A DNA stretch of 31,128 nucleotides from a bacterium (GTDB lineage Bacteria; Patescibacteriota; Minisyncoccia; UBA6257; Brennerbacteraceae). The notes under the pieces were generated by a model. The model had not been told where the DNA came from. It saw only the letters and a program-made list of their open reading frames with translations, and did no database searches. Position numbers and translations under genes: made by a program. Shown here piece by piece: positions 1 through 7,392 of this stretch; the first letter of the stretch is position 1; each line of letters opens with the position of its first letter. The stretch spans positions 1 to 31,128 of the forward strand of contig DAIDAW010000001.1 in assembly GCA_027310425.1 (NCBI GenBank), given 5' to 3'.

Positions 1-416
1 AGCATACTCAGTGCGCCTACTATATTGCCGATAATAGTAAGCAATAATCCAAAGAGCTTATCCAGAGGCTTTTTGATCCAGTCGCTGAAATCCGGAAGGC
101 CGTTTTTTACGTTGTCGACCAGAATACCCTTGCAATCAATGTCTTTCCCCTGAATTTTGCCGGTGAATATACATTTCGTAAGGTCAATCCAGCTTGAAAG
201 TTTCGTCGGGTCAAGCGGCGTCGTTCCCCCTCCCGCGTTCGGGCCGTCGTAGCCGCCTTGTTGGCCCTCGCCTTGTGCCATGGCGATGTTCGGACGCGCG
301 GAAAACACGCCTGCGAAAACCTGCATTGCGAGAATTGCGAACACGAGAATCGTTTTGATATTTGATTGTGCTTTTCGGCTCCGCATGTGTTGGTTATTAT
401 TGCGTTGCGCAGACAT
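1..416 (-). CDS. Partial secreted or membrane protein of unknown family (3' end outside window)
   Basis: The reading frame starts at an ATG whose first base is 416 and runs off the left edge, so only about 138 N-terminal residues are visible. The start overlaps the end of the upstream 688-residue gene by 20 nt, implying translational coupling. Residues 1-17 are basic and polar; residues about 19-40 form a hydrophobic signal or anchor followed by Ala-rich sequence. After a Gly-rich linker (about 46-62) comes a region with two cysteines (KCIFTGK and IDCKGIL), and the last visible residues (about KLFGLLLTIIGNIVGAL) look like a membrane helix. I do not recognise the family. Being third in an operon after two anchored proteins and starting a membrane segment, it could be a large multi-spanning component of a secretion apparatus, for example VirB6/TrbL-like, but that is a guess. 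Confidence 0.7.
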   Translation of the reverse strand, partial: MSAQRNNNQHMRSRKAQSNIKTILVFAILAMQVFAGVFSARPNIAMAQGEGQQGGYDGPNAGGGTTPLDPTKLSSWIDLTKCIFTGKIQGKDIDCKGILVDNVKNGLPDFSDWIKKPLDKLFGLLLTIIGNIVGALSM

Positions 417-2463
417 TTTCGTATTTCGCGGGCACCGCGCCTACGCACCATGCATTCGTGCCGTCTCCCGGCGCTAGTGCGCCGGTGAGCGCGTCGCAGA
501 ATTCAGTGGTTGCCTGGTTTGCCACGCATTCATGAAGCGGCGGGGTTTGCGCGCTCGCGGTTTCGCAGGATTGCACATAGCAGCGCGTGCCGACGCCTGC
601 CGGAACGCTCGCCGCGCAGAGTGGATCGCCGCTTGTCGGATCGGTTGCCGCCATATCAACCGTCGTGCTGCCGGTGCCAACGATTGTCACGGTAGTGGTT
701 GCCTGGGCAAACGTATCGAAAATCGCGAACATGGACTTCGGAATGAACGAGGCGGTTGTCGAAGCAACGAATGCGTTTGCGGATGCAAGCGTTACGCCGT
801 CGAACGACAGGCCTGCGTCGCTGTTCTTTGTTACCGTGATGGTCCCGGGCATTTCAATCGAAAATCCTTCTTTGACCGTATCAATATCGCGCCACACGAG
901 GGAAGACGCGTCTGTCGGAACGAATGCGGCGGGATTCGCGCTGATGCTGCACGCACCTTGAACCGTTACGGTAAGAGGCGTGTTGGTTTCGCAGGTCTTA
1001 CTCGTGTTCTTGATCGATACCCGCGCGTTGATGCGGGCAGTGCCTGCTTTGAGGCCTTTGATTGAAATGGAATAATACTGGGGCGTTGTCTGCTCGTCGC
1101 CGCTTGCCGGGCTTGCGCTCGAAGGCGAAATCGAAACAACGGAATCGTCGTCTGCCGTGAAAGCAATGCTTTTCATTTTGGTTTTGCTCACGAGCACCAC
1201 GGTCGCGGTTTCATTGGCTGCATCCTGGACTGAAACGGTTTTTTCAAGATCAGTGAAATTCACGAAACAGGTCGCGGGAACCGGAATCGTTCCCGAAGTC
1301 GGTCCGGTTTCAAAGAATCCCGGCCCGCCGGTGCCAGAGTTCCCAATGCCGCGCAACAGCAGCAATCCGCCTTCAAACAAGCCGGTTTTTTCGTTGAACG
1401 ACGGAAAGATTGAGCTTTGCACAGCAGGCGAGAATGTCGAGTTGATCGCCTTTTGGAATCCGGCGCTCACTGCATCGCGGATCGATTCATTCATCATCAA
1501 TTCCGTAGTATTGGCGGAATATCTTTTGCCGACCACCTCTCCTGTTGTCGCATCGATGATGTCATAGACCGGCTCGTCTGCCGAAAGCGCGCCTTGCCCC
1601 GCGAGCGCCTGATTTTTCAGATCTTCCGCTGCCTGGTCAGTGCGCTGCTGGAGTTGCGATTCCGCAAGCCGCGTCAGGCGTTGGGTATTGAAGTATGTGC
1701 CGTACAGGAATGCGCCCGCGAGCGTGGTGTTCGGCTGCAGGAAGAAAACAGACCCGTCGCCGCTTTTGATGCCGAATTGTTCCGGAACCAGGGTGTCCAA
1801 GCGGTTGGTGTCGTACCAGGTGTCCTGTCCGAGGCCGAGCTGGTCAATGATCGCCTGCATCCGGTCCGGCGTAAGGCCTGCAACCCTGCCAAGTTCGATG
1901 TATGTGTCTTTGCGGATATTTTTGCCGACGTCTGCGAATGCGTATTTCCAGTTTTCGATGAAACTCCGGCATACTTGTTTTTGGCCTTTTTGCTGCGCGC
2001 CGAATTTTTCCTTGTAAGAATCGCACTGGGTTTTATCTGCCTGAAGTTGAGCGAGAATGGTTTCCCCAAGAGTTTTCATCGCGTCAATTCCCGCTTGTTC
2101 CTGCTGAGTAATGGTGTTTTTATAATAGGAATAAATTGCAGAGGTATTTGCTGCTGTTCGTTGAGTATTTTCCATTATAGGTTTAAGATAGTTTGTCGCA
2201 ATTTCATCCAATTTTTTATTCGTCGCCAAATCGAGTCCTGCAAAACAGGCGCATGCATTACCTGATTGGTCTGACCCACTACCTCCTCCGCTTCCTCCGA
2301 TGGCCGGAGGAGGTGGGGGTGGCGGATTTGCTATTGCGTATGCTGATCCGATTTCAAATACGAAATAGTTTCGCGCTCCTCCGATGTACCATGCTAAAAA
2401 TATGACTACAAGACAGGCAATATATTTCAAGATATTTCTTACAACAGGAGACTGATTCGTCAT
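397..2463 (-). CDS. Large anchored surface protein with Ig-like (BIG2-type) domain, unknown family
   Basis: The product has 688 residues. A hydrophobic stretch at about residues 10-28 is an uncleaved signal anchor or signal peptide, followed by a seven-proline run and a Gly/Ser-rich linker, so most of the protein should lie outside the membrane. Residues about 70-330 are helical and charged with scattered cysteines. Residues about 405-505 look like a bacterial Ig-like domain of BIG2 type, with alternating strands ending in a G-L-K-A-G-T-A-R-I-N-A motif. A second beta-rich, Thr/Ser/Ala-rich region and a Cys-containing C-terminus follow. The ATG overlaps the TGA of the preceding 266-residue gene by 4 nt (ATGA), and the gene's own end overlaps the next start by 20 nt, so the three form one operon. 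The function is unknown; an adhesin or a surface component of a pilus or secretion system fits the architecture. Confidence 0.75.
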   Translation of the reverse strand: MTNQSPVVRNILKYIACLVVIFLAWYIGGARNYFVFEIGSAYAIANPPPPPPPAIGGSGGGSGSDQSGNACACFAGLDLATNKKLDEIATNYLKPIMENTQRTAANTSAIYSYYKNTITQQEQAGIDAMKTLGETILAQLQADKTQCDSYKEKFGAQQKGQKQVCRSFIENWKYAFADVGKNIRKDTYIELGRVAGLTPDRMQAIIDQLGLGQDTWYDTNRLDTLVPEQFGIKSGDGSVFFLQPNTTLAGAFLYGTYFNTQRLTRLAESQLQQRTDQAAEDLKNQALAGQGALSADEPVYDIIDATTGEVVGKRYSANTTELMMNESIRDAVSAGFQKAINSTFSPAVQSSIFPSFNEKTGLFEGGLLLLRGIGNSGTGGPGFFETGPTSGTIPVPATCFVNFTDLEKTVSVQDAANETATVVLVSKTKMKSIAFTADDDSVVSISPSSASPASGDEQTTPQYYSISIKGLKAGTARINARVSIKNTSKTCETNTPLTVTVQGACSISANPAAFVPTDASSLVWRDIDTVKEGFSIEMPGTITVTKNSDAGLSFDGVTLASANAFVASTTASFIPKSMFAIFDTFAQATTTVTIVGTGSTTVDMAATDPTSGDPLCAASVPAGVGTRCYVQSCETASAQTPPLHECVANQATTEFCDALTGALAPGDGTNAWCVGAVPAKYENVCATQ

Positions 2464-3260
2464 ATCGCGTATCCAAGTTTTTTCATATTTGTTTGGATTT
2501 CATCCCCGGTTGTCTTTACTTGAGAAAGAAGTGCTGGATAGCTGCGTGTCATGATGTTCGCGCGCAAAGGATCGCTTTGTTGCGCAAGCAGGGCGAGCGC
2601 GGTGTAGCGCGCTTGGGATAGGATGTTGAGATAGAGTATTTCGATTGCTGTCCATGATGTGGGCACTGGCACGGATTCCAGATATTGGATCATTGCTTGC
2701 GACGCGTCTATATACGCGACGAGGTCTTTGCGCGCCTGTGCGTCGTTGTTCGTGTTCGCTTCATACGCGAGCTTGAGGATGTCTTTGCCGCGGAACGGTT
2801 TCAAATACTGATTGACGCCCGCGATGAATTTTTGCGCGTATGCCTGGTTGCTCTCCGGCGTGTCCGCAACGATTTTGAGGTCTGCGTCGCTGAAGCGCGG
2901 AATTTCCTGGAGAACTTTGTCCATTGCTGCGCCGAACATCTGCGCCGCGGTTGCGTTTTCATCCAAAGAAATGCGCACCGTCCCCGATGCTATCGTGCGC
3001 GGGCCCTGCGGATTTTGCGCGAGTATGCTTTCCGCAAATACCTGGCTCGCGATTTTCGTCAGATTCGATCCCAGCAGCGTGTCCGCGTCCAAGGCAAGCG
3101 CCGTTTTATCGGACAGTGCCCCCTGCGCGGCAAGCCCGGATTGCTGTTTTGCTCCGAGCGTTGCAGAATAGCTGCGCGTGTAGGAAAACGCAACAAGTGT
3201 CGCGGCAAGCGCGGCGGTCGCGAACGCAATCGGAACGAGAGCTGAAAAAATTTTCCGCAT
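2460..3260 (-). CDS. Anchored protein of unknown family, first gene of a three-gene operon
   Basis: This is a 266-residue protein. Residues about 7-28 form a single hydrophobic N-terminal anchor or signal sequence (Ala/Val-rich), and the rest is a predicted soluble, mostly helical extracytoplasmic domain rich in Ala, Gln and Asp. No catalytic motif is recognised. It begins at an ATG 11 nt downstream of an extended -10 element and lies directly after rsmA. Its TGA overlaps the ATG of the 688-residue gene by 4 nt. The envelope-facing architecture matches its two downstream partners, so the three probably work together on the cell surface; the role cannot be read from sequence alone. Confidence 0.75.
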   Translation of the reverse strand: MRKIFSALVPIAFATAALAATLVAFSYTRSYSATLGAKQQSGLAAQGALSDKTALALDADTLLGSNLTKIASQVFAESILAQNPQGPRTIASGTVRISLDENATAAQMFGAAMDKVLQEIPRFSDADLKIVADTPESNQAYAQKFIAGVNQYLKPFRGKDILKLAYEANTNNDAQARKDLVAYIDASQAMIQYLESVPVPTSWTAIEILYLNILSQARYTALALLAQQSDPLRANIMTRSYPALLSQVKTTGDEIQTNMKKLGYAI

Positions 3261-3271
3261 TGATATGCTCT

Positions 3272-3280
3272 AGTATATCA
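3272..3280 (-). promoter_or_regulatory. Extended -10 promoter (TGATATACT) for the 266/688-residue operon
   Basis: On the minus strand the sequence reads TGA-TATACT, an extended -10 of type TGn-TATAAT. The TGA is at the same time the stop codon of rsmA. A weak -35 (TGTTAA, 3295-3300) lies 17 nt upstream. The ATG of the downstream gene begins 11 nt after the -10, predicting a 5' leader of only about 4-5 nt. Confidence 0.55.
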
Positions 3281-4078
3281 AGGCACGCGCGGTTTTAACA
3301 GTGTGGAAATCCCGATCCATTGGTCCGGTGAGAGATCTTGGGCGCGCGCATCTATGCGGATATGAAGGGATGCGAATGCGTTTGCAACAACTGTCTGGTC
3401 CACGCCGAGTTCCGACGACAGATTCGATGCGCACCGCTTGCGCGGATGGGAAAATCCTGCACGCACAACTGTTTTGACTGCTGCGTAAGCATGCTGTGGC
3501 ATAGGGATCTTCGGCTCGAGCGTCAGAATGGCGGAATCAACCTTGGGGACCGGCCAGAACGACCCTTTTTTGATGTTTCCGACGATGCGGGGCGTTGCAA
3601 GAATCTGCGTGAGCACGCCGAGGATCGAGAGATTTCCCGGTTTTGCGCAGATGCGCTGAGCAACTTCTTCCTGCAGCGTGAATACAATGCGTTTTGCCTT
3701 GGGCCATTGCTCGAGTGCGATGCGCATGATTGCGCCGGTCAGGTAATACGGGATATTGCCGCACAGGATGAATCCGGGTTTGACGCCGCGCTGATGCGGG
3801 TCGAAGCGGAGTGCGTCTGCCTGCACGATGGTAATGTTGGTATTTTTCGCGCACTGCGCGCGCAATATTGGAATCAGGTCGCGGTCTTTCTCAATCGCAA
3901 TGACGCTGCCGGCGCGCCGAGCAAGAAGGGTTGTGAGTGTTCCTTCGCCCGCGCCGATTTCAACAATCGTATCGCGCGGAGTCGCTCCGCATGCATCGGC
4001 GATGCGCGAAAGAATTTTTTCGTCGCGCAGGAAGTGCTGGCCGAAGCGTTTTTTCGGATGTGTCGTCGCGCGTTCCAT
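3278..4078 (-). CDS. rsmA: 16S rRNA (adenine1518-N6/adenine1519-N6)-dimethyltransferase
   Basis: RsmA/KsgA transfers four methyl groups from S-adenosylmethionine to the two adjacent adenines in the 3'-terminal hairpin loop of 16S rRNA during late small-subunit assembly. The 266-residue length is normal. Visible hallmarks are the N-terminal KRFGQHFL motif (10-17), SAM-binding motif I EIGAGEG (40-46), the acidic motif AIEKD (61-65), the catalytic motif NIPYYLT (108-114, N-[IL]-P-[YF] type of N6-adenine methyltransferases), and the family signature FWPVPKVDSA (174-183) before the C-terminal helical domain. Start ATG at 4078 lies one base beyond the uvrD stop, so it is the second gene of a uvrD-rsmA operon. 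Its TGA is reused as part of the next promoter. Confidence 0.96.
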   Translation of the reverse strand: MERATTHPKKRFGQHFLRDEKILSRIADACGATPRDTIVEIGAGEGTLTTLLARRAGSVIAIEKDRDLIPILRAQCAKNTNITIVQADALRFDPHQRGVKPGFILCGNIPYYLTGAIMRIALEQWPKAKRIVFTLQEEVAQRICAKPGNLSILGVLTQILATPRIVGNIKKGSFWPVPKVDSAILTLEPKIPMPQHAYAAVKTVVRAGFSHPRKRCASNLSSELGVDQTVVANAFASLHIRIDARAQDLSPDQWIGISTLLKPRVP

Positions 4079-4079
4079 A

Positions 4080-6023
4080 TCACAGATAAATCGTATTTTC
4101 GCTGTCGTACAGGGATGAAAGGATGCCTTGGTCCACGCGTTCTATCAGGGATTCCGGAATGTCGTTCAGGAAACGCGAAGGTTCATTCGCGCTGTATTCG
4201 CCGTGGATGAATCGGTGTTGCGCGCAGGTTAGAAACAAGTCATTCTTCGCGCGCGTCATGCCTACGTAGAGCAAGCGGCGTTCTTCTTCGATATCGTCAG
4301 GCGACCGGAGCGAACGTTCGTGCGGCAGGATGCCTTCTTCCACGCCGGCGATGAATACGATGGGGAATTCCAAACCCTTGGCGCTGTGGAGCGTCATAAG
4401 CGTGAGCACGTTGGTTCCGGTTTGCATGCGGTCCGTGTCCTGCACGAGCTGTACGCTTTCCAGGAATTGTCCAAGCGATAATGCCGCGGGTTCGTTCGGG
4501 TACGCGCGCGCGAGGCCGATCAATTCCTGAACGTTGTCCCAGCGTTCCGCTCCCTGCTCGGTTTCCGGGTCGCACCATTCTCGGTAGCCGATCTTGGCAA
4601 GTATGGTTTCGATGAGTTCGGGCAGCGGCATTGTTTTCGCGGAATCGCGGAAAAAGGCCATGGATGCTGCGAATTTCTGCGCTGCCCCCCCGATTTTCAA
4701 AGAGAGTTTCTGTGCTGCCTGTTCGATGTCCCAGCCGGTATTTTTGATCGTTTGGATCGCGCCCGGCCCGATGCCGCGCTTCGGCACATTGATGATGCGT
4801 TCCATACTCACGGAATCTTTCGGGTTGGCGATGCATTTGAGATACGCGAGCGCATCCTGGATTTCCTTGCGTTGCCAGAATCGGTATGCGCCCACGATCT
4901 GATATGGGATGGCGCGTTCCATGCAAAGCTCTTCAAAGACGCGCGATTGCACGTTCGTGCGAAACAGCACTGCGCAATCGCCCAGCGCGCATCCCTGTTT
5001 CAATTTTTCCGCGATGCGTTCCATGATCCACCACGCTTCCATGCGTTCGTCCGCCAGGCGCGCCACGACGATTTGGTTGCCGCCCGCATGTTCCGTGAAC
5101 AGGCGTTTCTCCGTGCGGTATGCGTTTTGCGCAATGACGCCGTGGCTTGCATCCAAAATCGTCTGGGTTGAACGGTAATTCTGTTCCAGAAAAAACACGC
5201 GTGTGCCCGGCCACTCCTGTTCGAAGCGGAGCAGGTGCGTGAAGTCCGCGCAGCGGAATGAATAAATGGATTGCCAGTCGTCTCCGACTACGCAGATGTT
5301 TGTGTGTGCGCGCGCGATGAGTTTCACGAGCGCGTACTGGGGAGAGTTGGTGTCCTGAAATTCGTCGATGAGGAAATAGCGGAACCTGCTTTGCAGGTTT
5401 GCCAGAATGTCCGGATGGTTTTTTGCAAGCGAGAGCGCGTGAAGGATAATGTTGTCGAAATCAACGGCATTTTTCTGTTTCAGGAGCGATTCGTATGTGT
5501 CGAACGCCTGCCGGAGCGTTTGTGGCACCGCTTCTATTCCTTGCTCGACGATTTCGCGGCCGTTCTTGATCCGGGAGATTTTCGAAAGTACGCGCGCGGC
5601 CGCATCCGATTGTCCGGTTTCTCCTCCTCCTGATTGCAGGGCATGGCGCATTAGAGTAAGCGATTCCGATTCGTCGTAGATGCTGAGCGGCAGGGAAAAA
5701 CCGAGCGTCGCGCAATGTTTTTTGAGAATGGAAAGCGCGAATTTATGGAATGTCCCCATGAATGGCAGGTTTGTTTCTCCGCCGAGCAGGTTGAGGATCC
5801 TGCGTTTCATTTCATCAGCTGCCTTATTGGTAAATGTCAGGCATACGATGGAATGCGCAGGAACTCCCGAGGCAACGAGATATGCGACTTTATGGGTAAG
5901 AGTTTTTGTTTTTCCCGATCCTGCGCCTGCGACAATCAAAACAGGACCATCTGTCGCAAGGACCGCCTGTTCCTGTCTTTTATTGAGACCCTCTAAAATT
6001 CTTGATTTTGCTTCGGGATTCAT
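4080..6023 (-). CDS. uvrD: UvrD/PcrA-type superfamily 1 DNA helicase
   Basis: This is an ATP-dependent 3'-5' DNA helicase of the UvrD/PcrA/Rep family, acting in repair and in clearing stalled forks. In order, the sequence shows the Q-motif (LNKRQEQAV), Walker A AGAGSGKT (about 32-39), motif Ia TFTNKAADEMKRR, motif II DEFQDTN, motif III VGDDWQSIYSFR, motif IV QNYRST, motif V LHSAKGLEFPIVFI, and motif VI LLYVGMTRAK. At about 647 residues it is slightly shorter than PcrA/UvrD (about 720) and ends soon after motif VI without the extended C-terminal tail. I prefer the ATG at 6023, which is preceded at 7 nt by an extended -10; an in-frame GTG at 6065 would add 14 atypical residues and would sit upstream of that promoter. 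It is co-transcribed with rsmA. Confidence 0.95.
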   Translation of the reverse strand: MNPEAKSRILEGLNKRQEQAVLATDGPVLIVAGAGSGKTKTLTHKVAYLVASGVPAHSIVCLTFTNKAADEMKRRILNLLGGETNLPFMGTFHKFALSILKKHCATLGFSLPLSIYDESESLTLMRHALQSGGGETGQSDAAARVLSKISRIKNGREIVEQGIEAVPQTLRQAFDTYESLLKQKNAVDFDNIILHALSLAKNHPDILANLQSRFRYFLIDEFQDTNSPQYALVKLIARAHTNICVVGDDWQSIYSFRCADFTHLLRFEQEWPGTRVFFLEQNYRSTQTILDASHGVIAQNAYRTEKRLFTEHAGGNQIVVARLADERMEAWWIMERIAEKLKQGCALGDCAVLFRTNVQSRVFEELCMERAIPYQIVGAYRFWQRKEIQDALAYLKCIANPKDSVSMERIINVPKRGIGPGAIQTIKNTGWDIEQAAQKLSLKIGGAAQKFAASMAFFRDSAKTMPLPELIETILAKIGYREWCDPETEQGAERWDNVQELIGLARAYPNEPAALSLGQFLESVQLVQDTDRMQTGTNVLTLMTLHSAKGLEFPIVFIAGVEEGILPHERSLRSPDDIEEERRLLYVGMTRAKNDLFLTCAQHRFIHGEYSANEPSRFLNDIPESLIERVDQGILSSLYDSENTIYL

Positions 6024-6030
6024 TAAAAAT

Positions 6031-6039
6031 AGTATATCA
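6031..6039 (-). promoter_or_regulatory. Extended -10 promoter (TGATATACT) of uvrD-rsmA, leaderless
   Basis: The minus strand carries TGA-TATACT with only 7 nt between the -10 and the uvrD ATG at 6023, so transcription would start at or within a base or two of the start codon. No convincing -35 is seen at 16-18 nt spacing. The same nonamer occurs before the 266-residue gene and rpsO. Confidence 0.55.
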
Positions 6040-6134
6040 TTTTCCTCTAAAAAATGTTTTTCCACTAGTTTTCCACAGGCATTGTTTAGAGGGAGATCGG
6101 TTATATTTAGAGGGATTACGGAAGATATTTTGTT

Positions 6135-6163
6135 TTGATTTTCATTGCATCCGGTGATATAAT
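6135..6163 (+). promoter_or_regulatory. Promoter of the M23 peptidase gene
   Basis: TTGATT (6135-6140), a 17-nt spacer and TATAAT (6158-6163) preceded by TGA (extended -10) form a near-consensus sigma-70 promoter. The expected start near 6170 leaves about 8 nt before the TTG start codon, with no Shine-Dalgarno sequence. It diverges from the uvrD promoter; the remainder of 6040-6134 shows only AT-rich sequence. Confidence 0.8.
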
Positions 6164-6177
6164 ATAAAGATAAATCC

Positions 6178-7338
6178 TTGAATACAGTTTCTCAGAGCCG
6201 ATTCTGGCAGGATGCTTTCGGGAAGGTTCGGTTGATTTTAAAGGGGATTCGGCTTTATTTCAACAAGAAAGGGAAAACAATAGCTTCGTGGTTTATCCGG
6301 AGCTTTTTTACTATTGCGGAAAACGTAGTATTTTCCGTGAATGCAGGGTCTGCGCGTTCCTACACCGTTATGGCGGGAATCGCGATTCTGGTTGTGGCAA
6401 TGAACGCGCTTCATCTTGAAAAAACAGGCATACTTCAGGCATTCGGCGTTTCCGGCGGTCCGGAACAGGAGTACGGGATTAGTGTTTCCGCGTTTGGCGG
6501 TAAAACATTCCCTGCGCAAAGCCCGGGAACCGCTGAGTCTGCCCTGCGTGCAATGTTGTCTGGATTACAGGAAACCGGCATTCCTGCGGGCGCATTTGCC
6601 AGAGCATCAGCCCAGACGTCTAACGCAATCCTGACCTACGAAGCGAAGCAGGGCGACAGCGTGCAATCAGTGGCGCGCGCATTCGGGGTGAGCGAGAATA
6701 CGATCCGCTGGGTGAATAACCTGAAAACCGACGAGTTCGTTTCCGGCCAGCGCCTGCTTGTGTTGCCGCTTTCCGGCATTTTGCATCGCGTCGTACAGGG
6801 CGAGACAATCGATACTATCGCGGCACAATACGGCATCAGCGTTGCGCGTATCAGGGCGGCGAACGGTTTGGGCAGCGAGAATATTGCGCAGGTTGGTTCT
6901 TCGCTTATCATCCCCGGGGCAGACGCGACGCAATCGATTCCGTTCGCGCTTGCCGTGACTCCTTCGTCCGGCGGCGGAGGTTTTTCACTGCGCATTCCGA
7001 CGACTGGATGGAACTGGGGCAAATTGCATTTCAATAATGCGGTTGATATTGCGAACGAATGCGGTACGCCGGTGTATGCGTCCGCGGCGGGCGTCATATC
7101 CCGTGCTGCGCAGGACGGTTGGAATGACGGTTTGGGCGTATATGTAGCGATTGATCATGGAAACGGCGTTGAGACCGTGTACGCACATTTGTCCGCAGCA
7201 TTCGTCGCGCCCGGAACGCGCGTGCAGGCAGGAGACATCATCGGGTCAATGGGAAAGAGCGGCAGGGCGGACGGCGTCAACGGATGTCATGTGCATTTCG
7301 AAGTGAGCGGAGCAAAAAATCCGTTTGCAGACGAATAA
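6178..7338 (+). CDS. Membrane-anchored murein peptidase: two LysM domains plus M23 (LytM-type) domain
   Basis: This 386-residue cell-wall hydrolase cuts peptide bridges in peptidoglycan. Residues about 62-78 form a membrane anchor. Two LysM glycan-binding domains follow (about 152-197 and 201-247), then the M23 metallopeptidase domain (about 280-380). Seen catalytic elements are Asp290, His337 in the YAHLS motif, and the H-V-H zinc motif at 371-373. The usual first zinc ligand, a His four residues before the Asp (H-x3-D), is Asn286 here; the nearest His is His284. The only start codon in the open frame after the stop at 6160 is TTG 6178, about 8 nt from the predicted transcription start. It is monocistronic, with its own promoter and a terminator at 7371-7392. 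Confidence 0.9.
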   Translation: MNTVSQSRFWQDAFGKVRLILKGIRLYFNKKGKTIASWFIRSFFTIAENVVFSVNAGSARSYTVMAGIAILVVAMNALHLEKTGILQAFGVSGGPEQEYGISVSAFGGKTFPAQSPGTAESALRAMLSGLQETGIPAGAFARASAQTSNAILTYEAKQGDSVQSVARAFGVSENTIRWVNNLKTDEFVSGQRLLVLPLSGILHRVVQGETIDTIAAQYGISVARIRAANGLGSENIAQVGSSLIIPGADATQSIPFALAVTPSSGGGGFSLRIPTTGWNWGKLHFNNAVDIANECGTPVYASAAGVISRAAQDGWNDGLGVYVAIDHGNGVETVYAHLSAAFVAPGTRVQAGDIIGSMGKSGRADGVNGCHVHFEVSGAKNPFADE

Positions 7339-7370
7339 AATGAAAACCGTATTCCAGAACGGATTAATCT

Positions 7371-7392
7371 TCCCGCGCGAGCGGGATTTTTT
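7371..7392 (+). terminator. Intrinsic terminator of the M23 gene
   Basis: The perfect 6-bp stem TCCCGC/GCGGGA with a GCGA loop is followed by six T residues (7387-7392). It lies 33 nt after the peptidase stop and overlaps the stop codon of the convergent comM gene. On the minus strand the hairpin is not followed by a T-run. Confidence 0.85.

Noticed and set aside
532..1065. Plus-strand open frame of 177 codons (and others at 1417-2265 and 1640-2017)
   Set aside because: They lie wholly inside the minus-strand 688-residue gene, have Arg/Cys-rich composition typical of antisense frames and no ribosome site; the minus-strand frame has signal anchor and Ig-like pattern.
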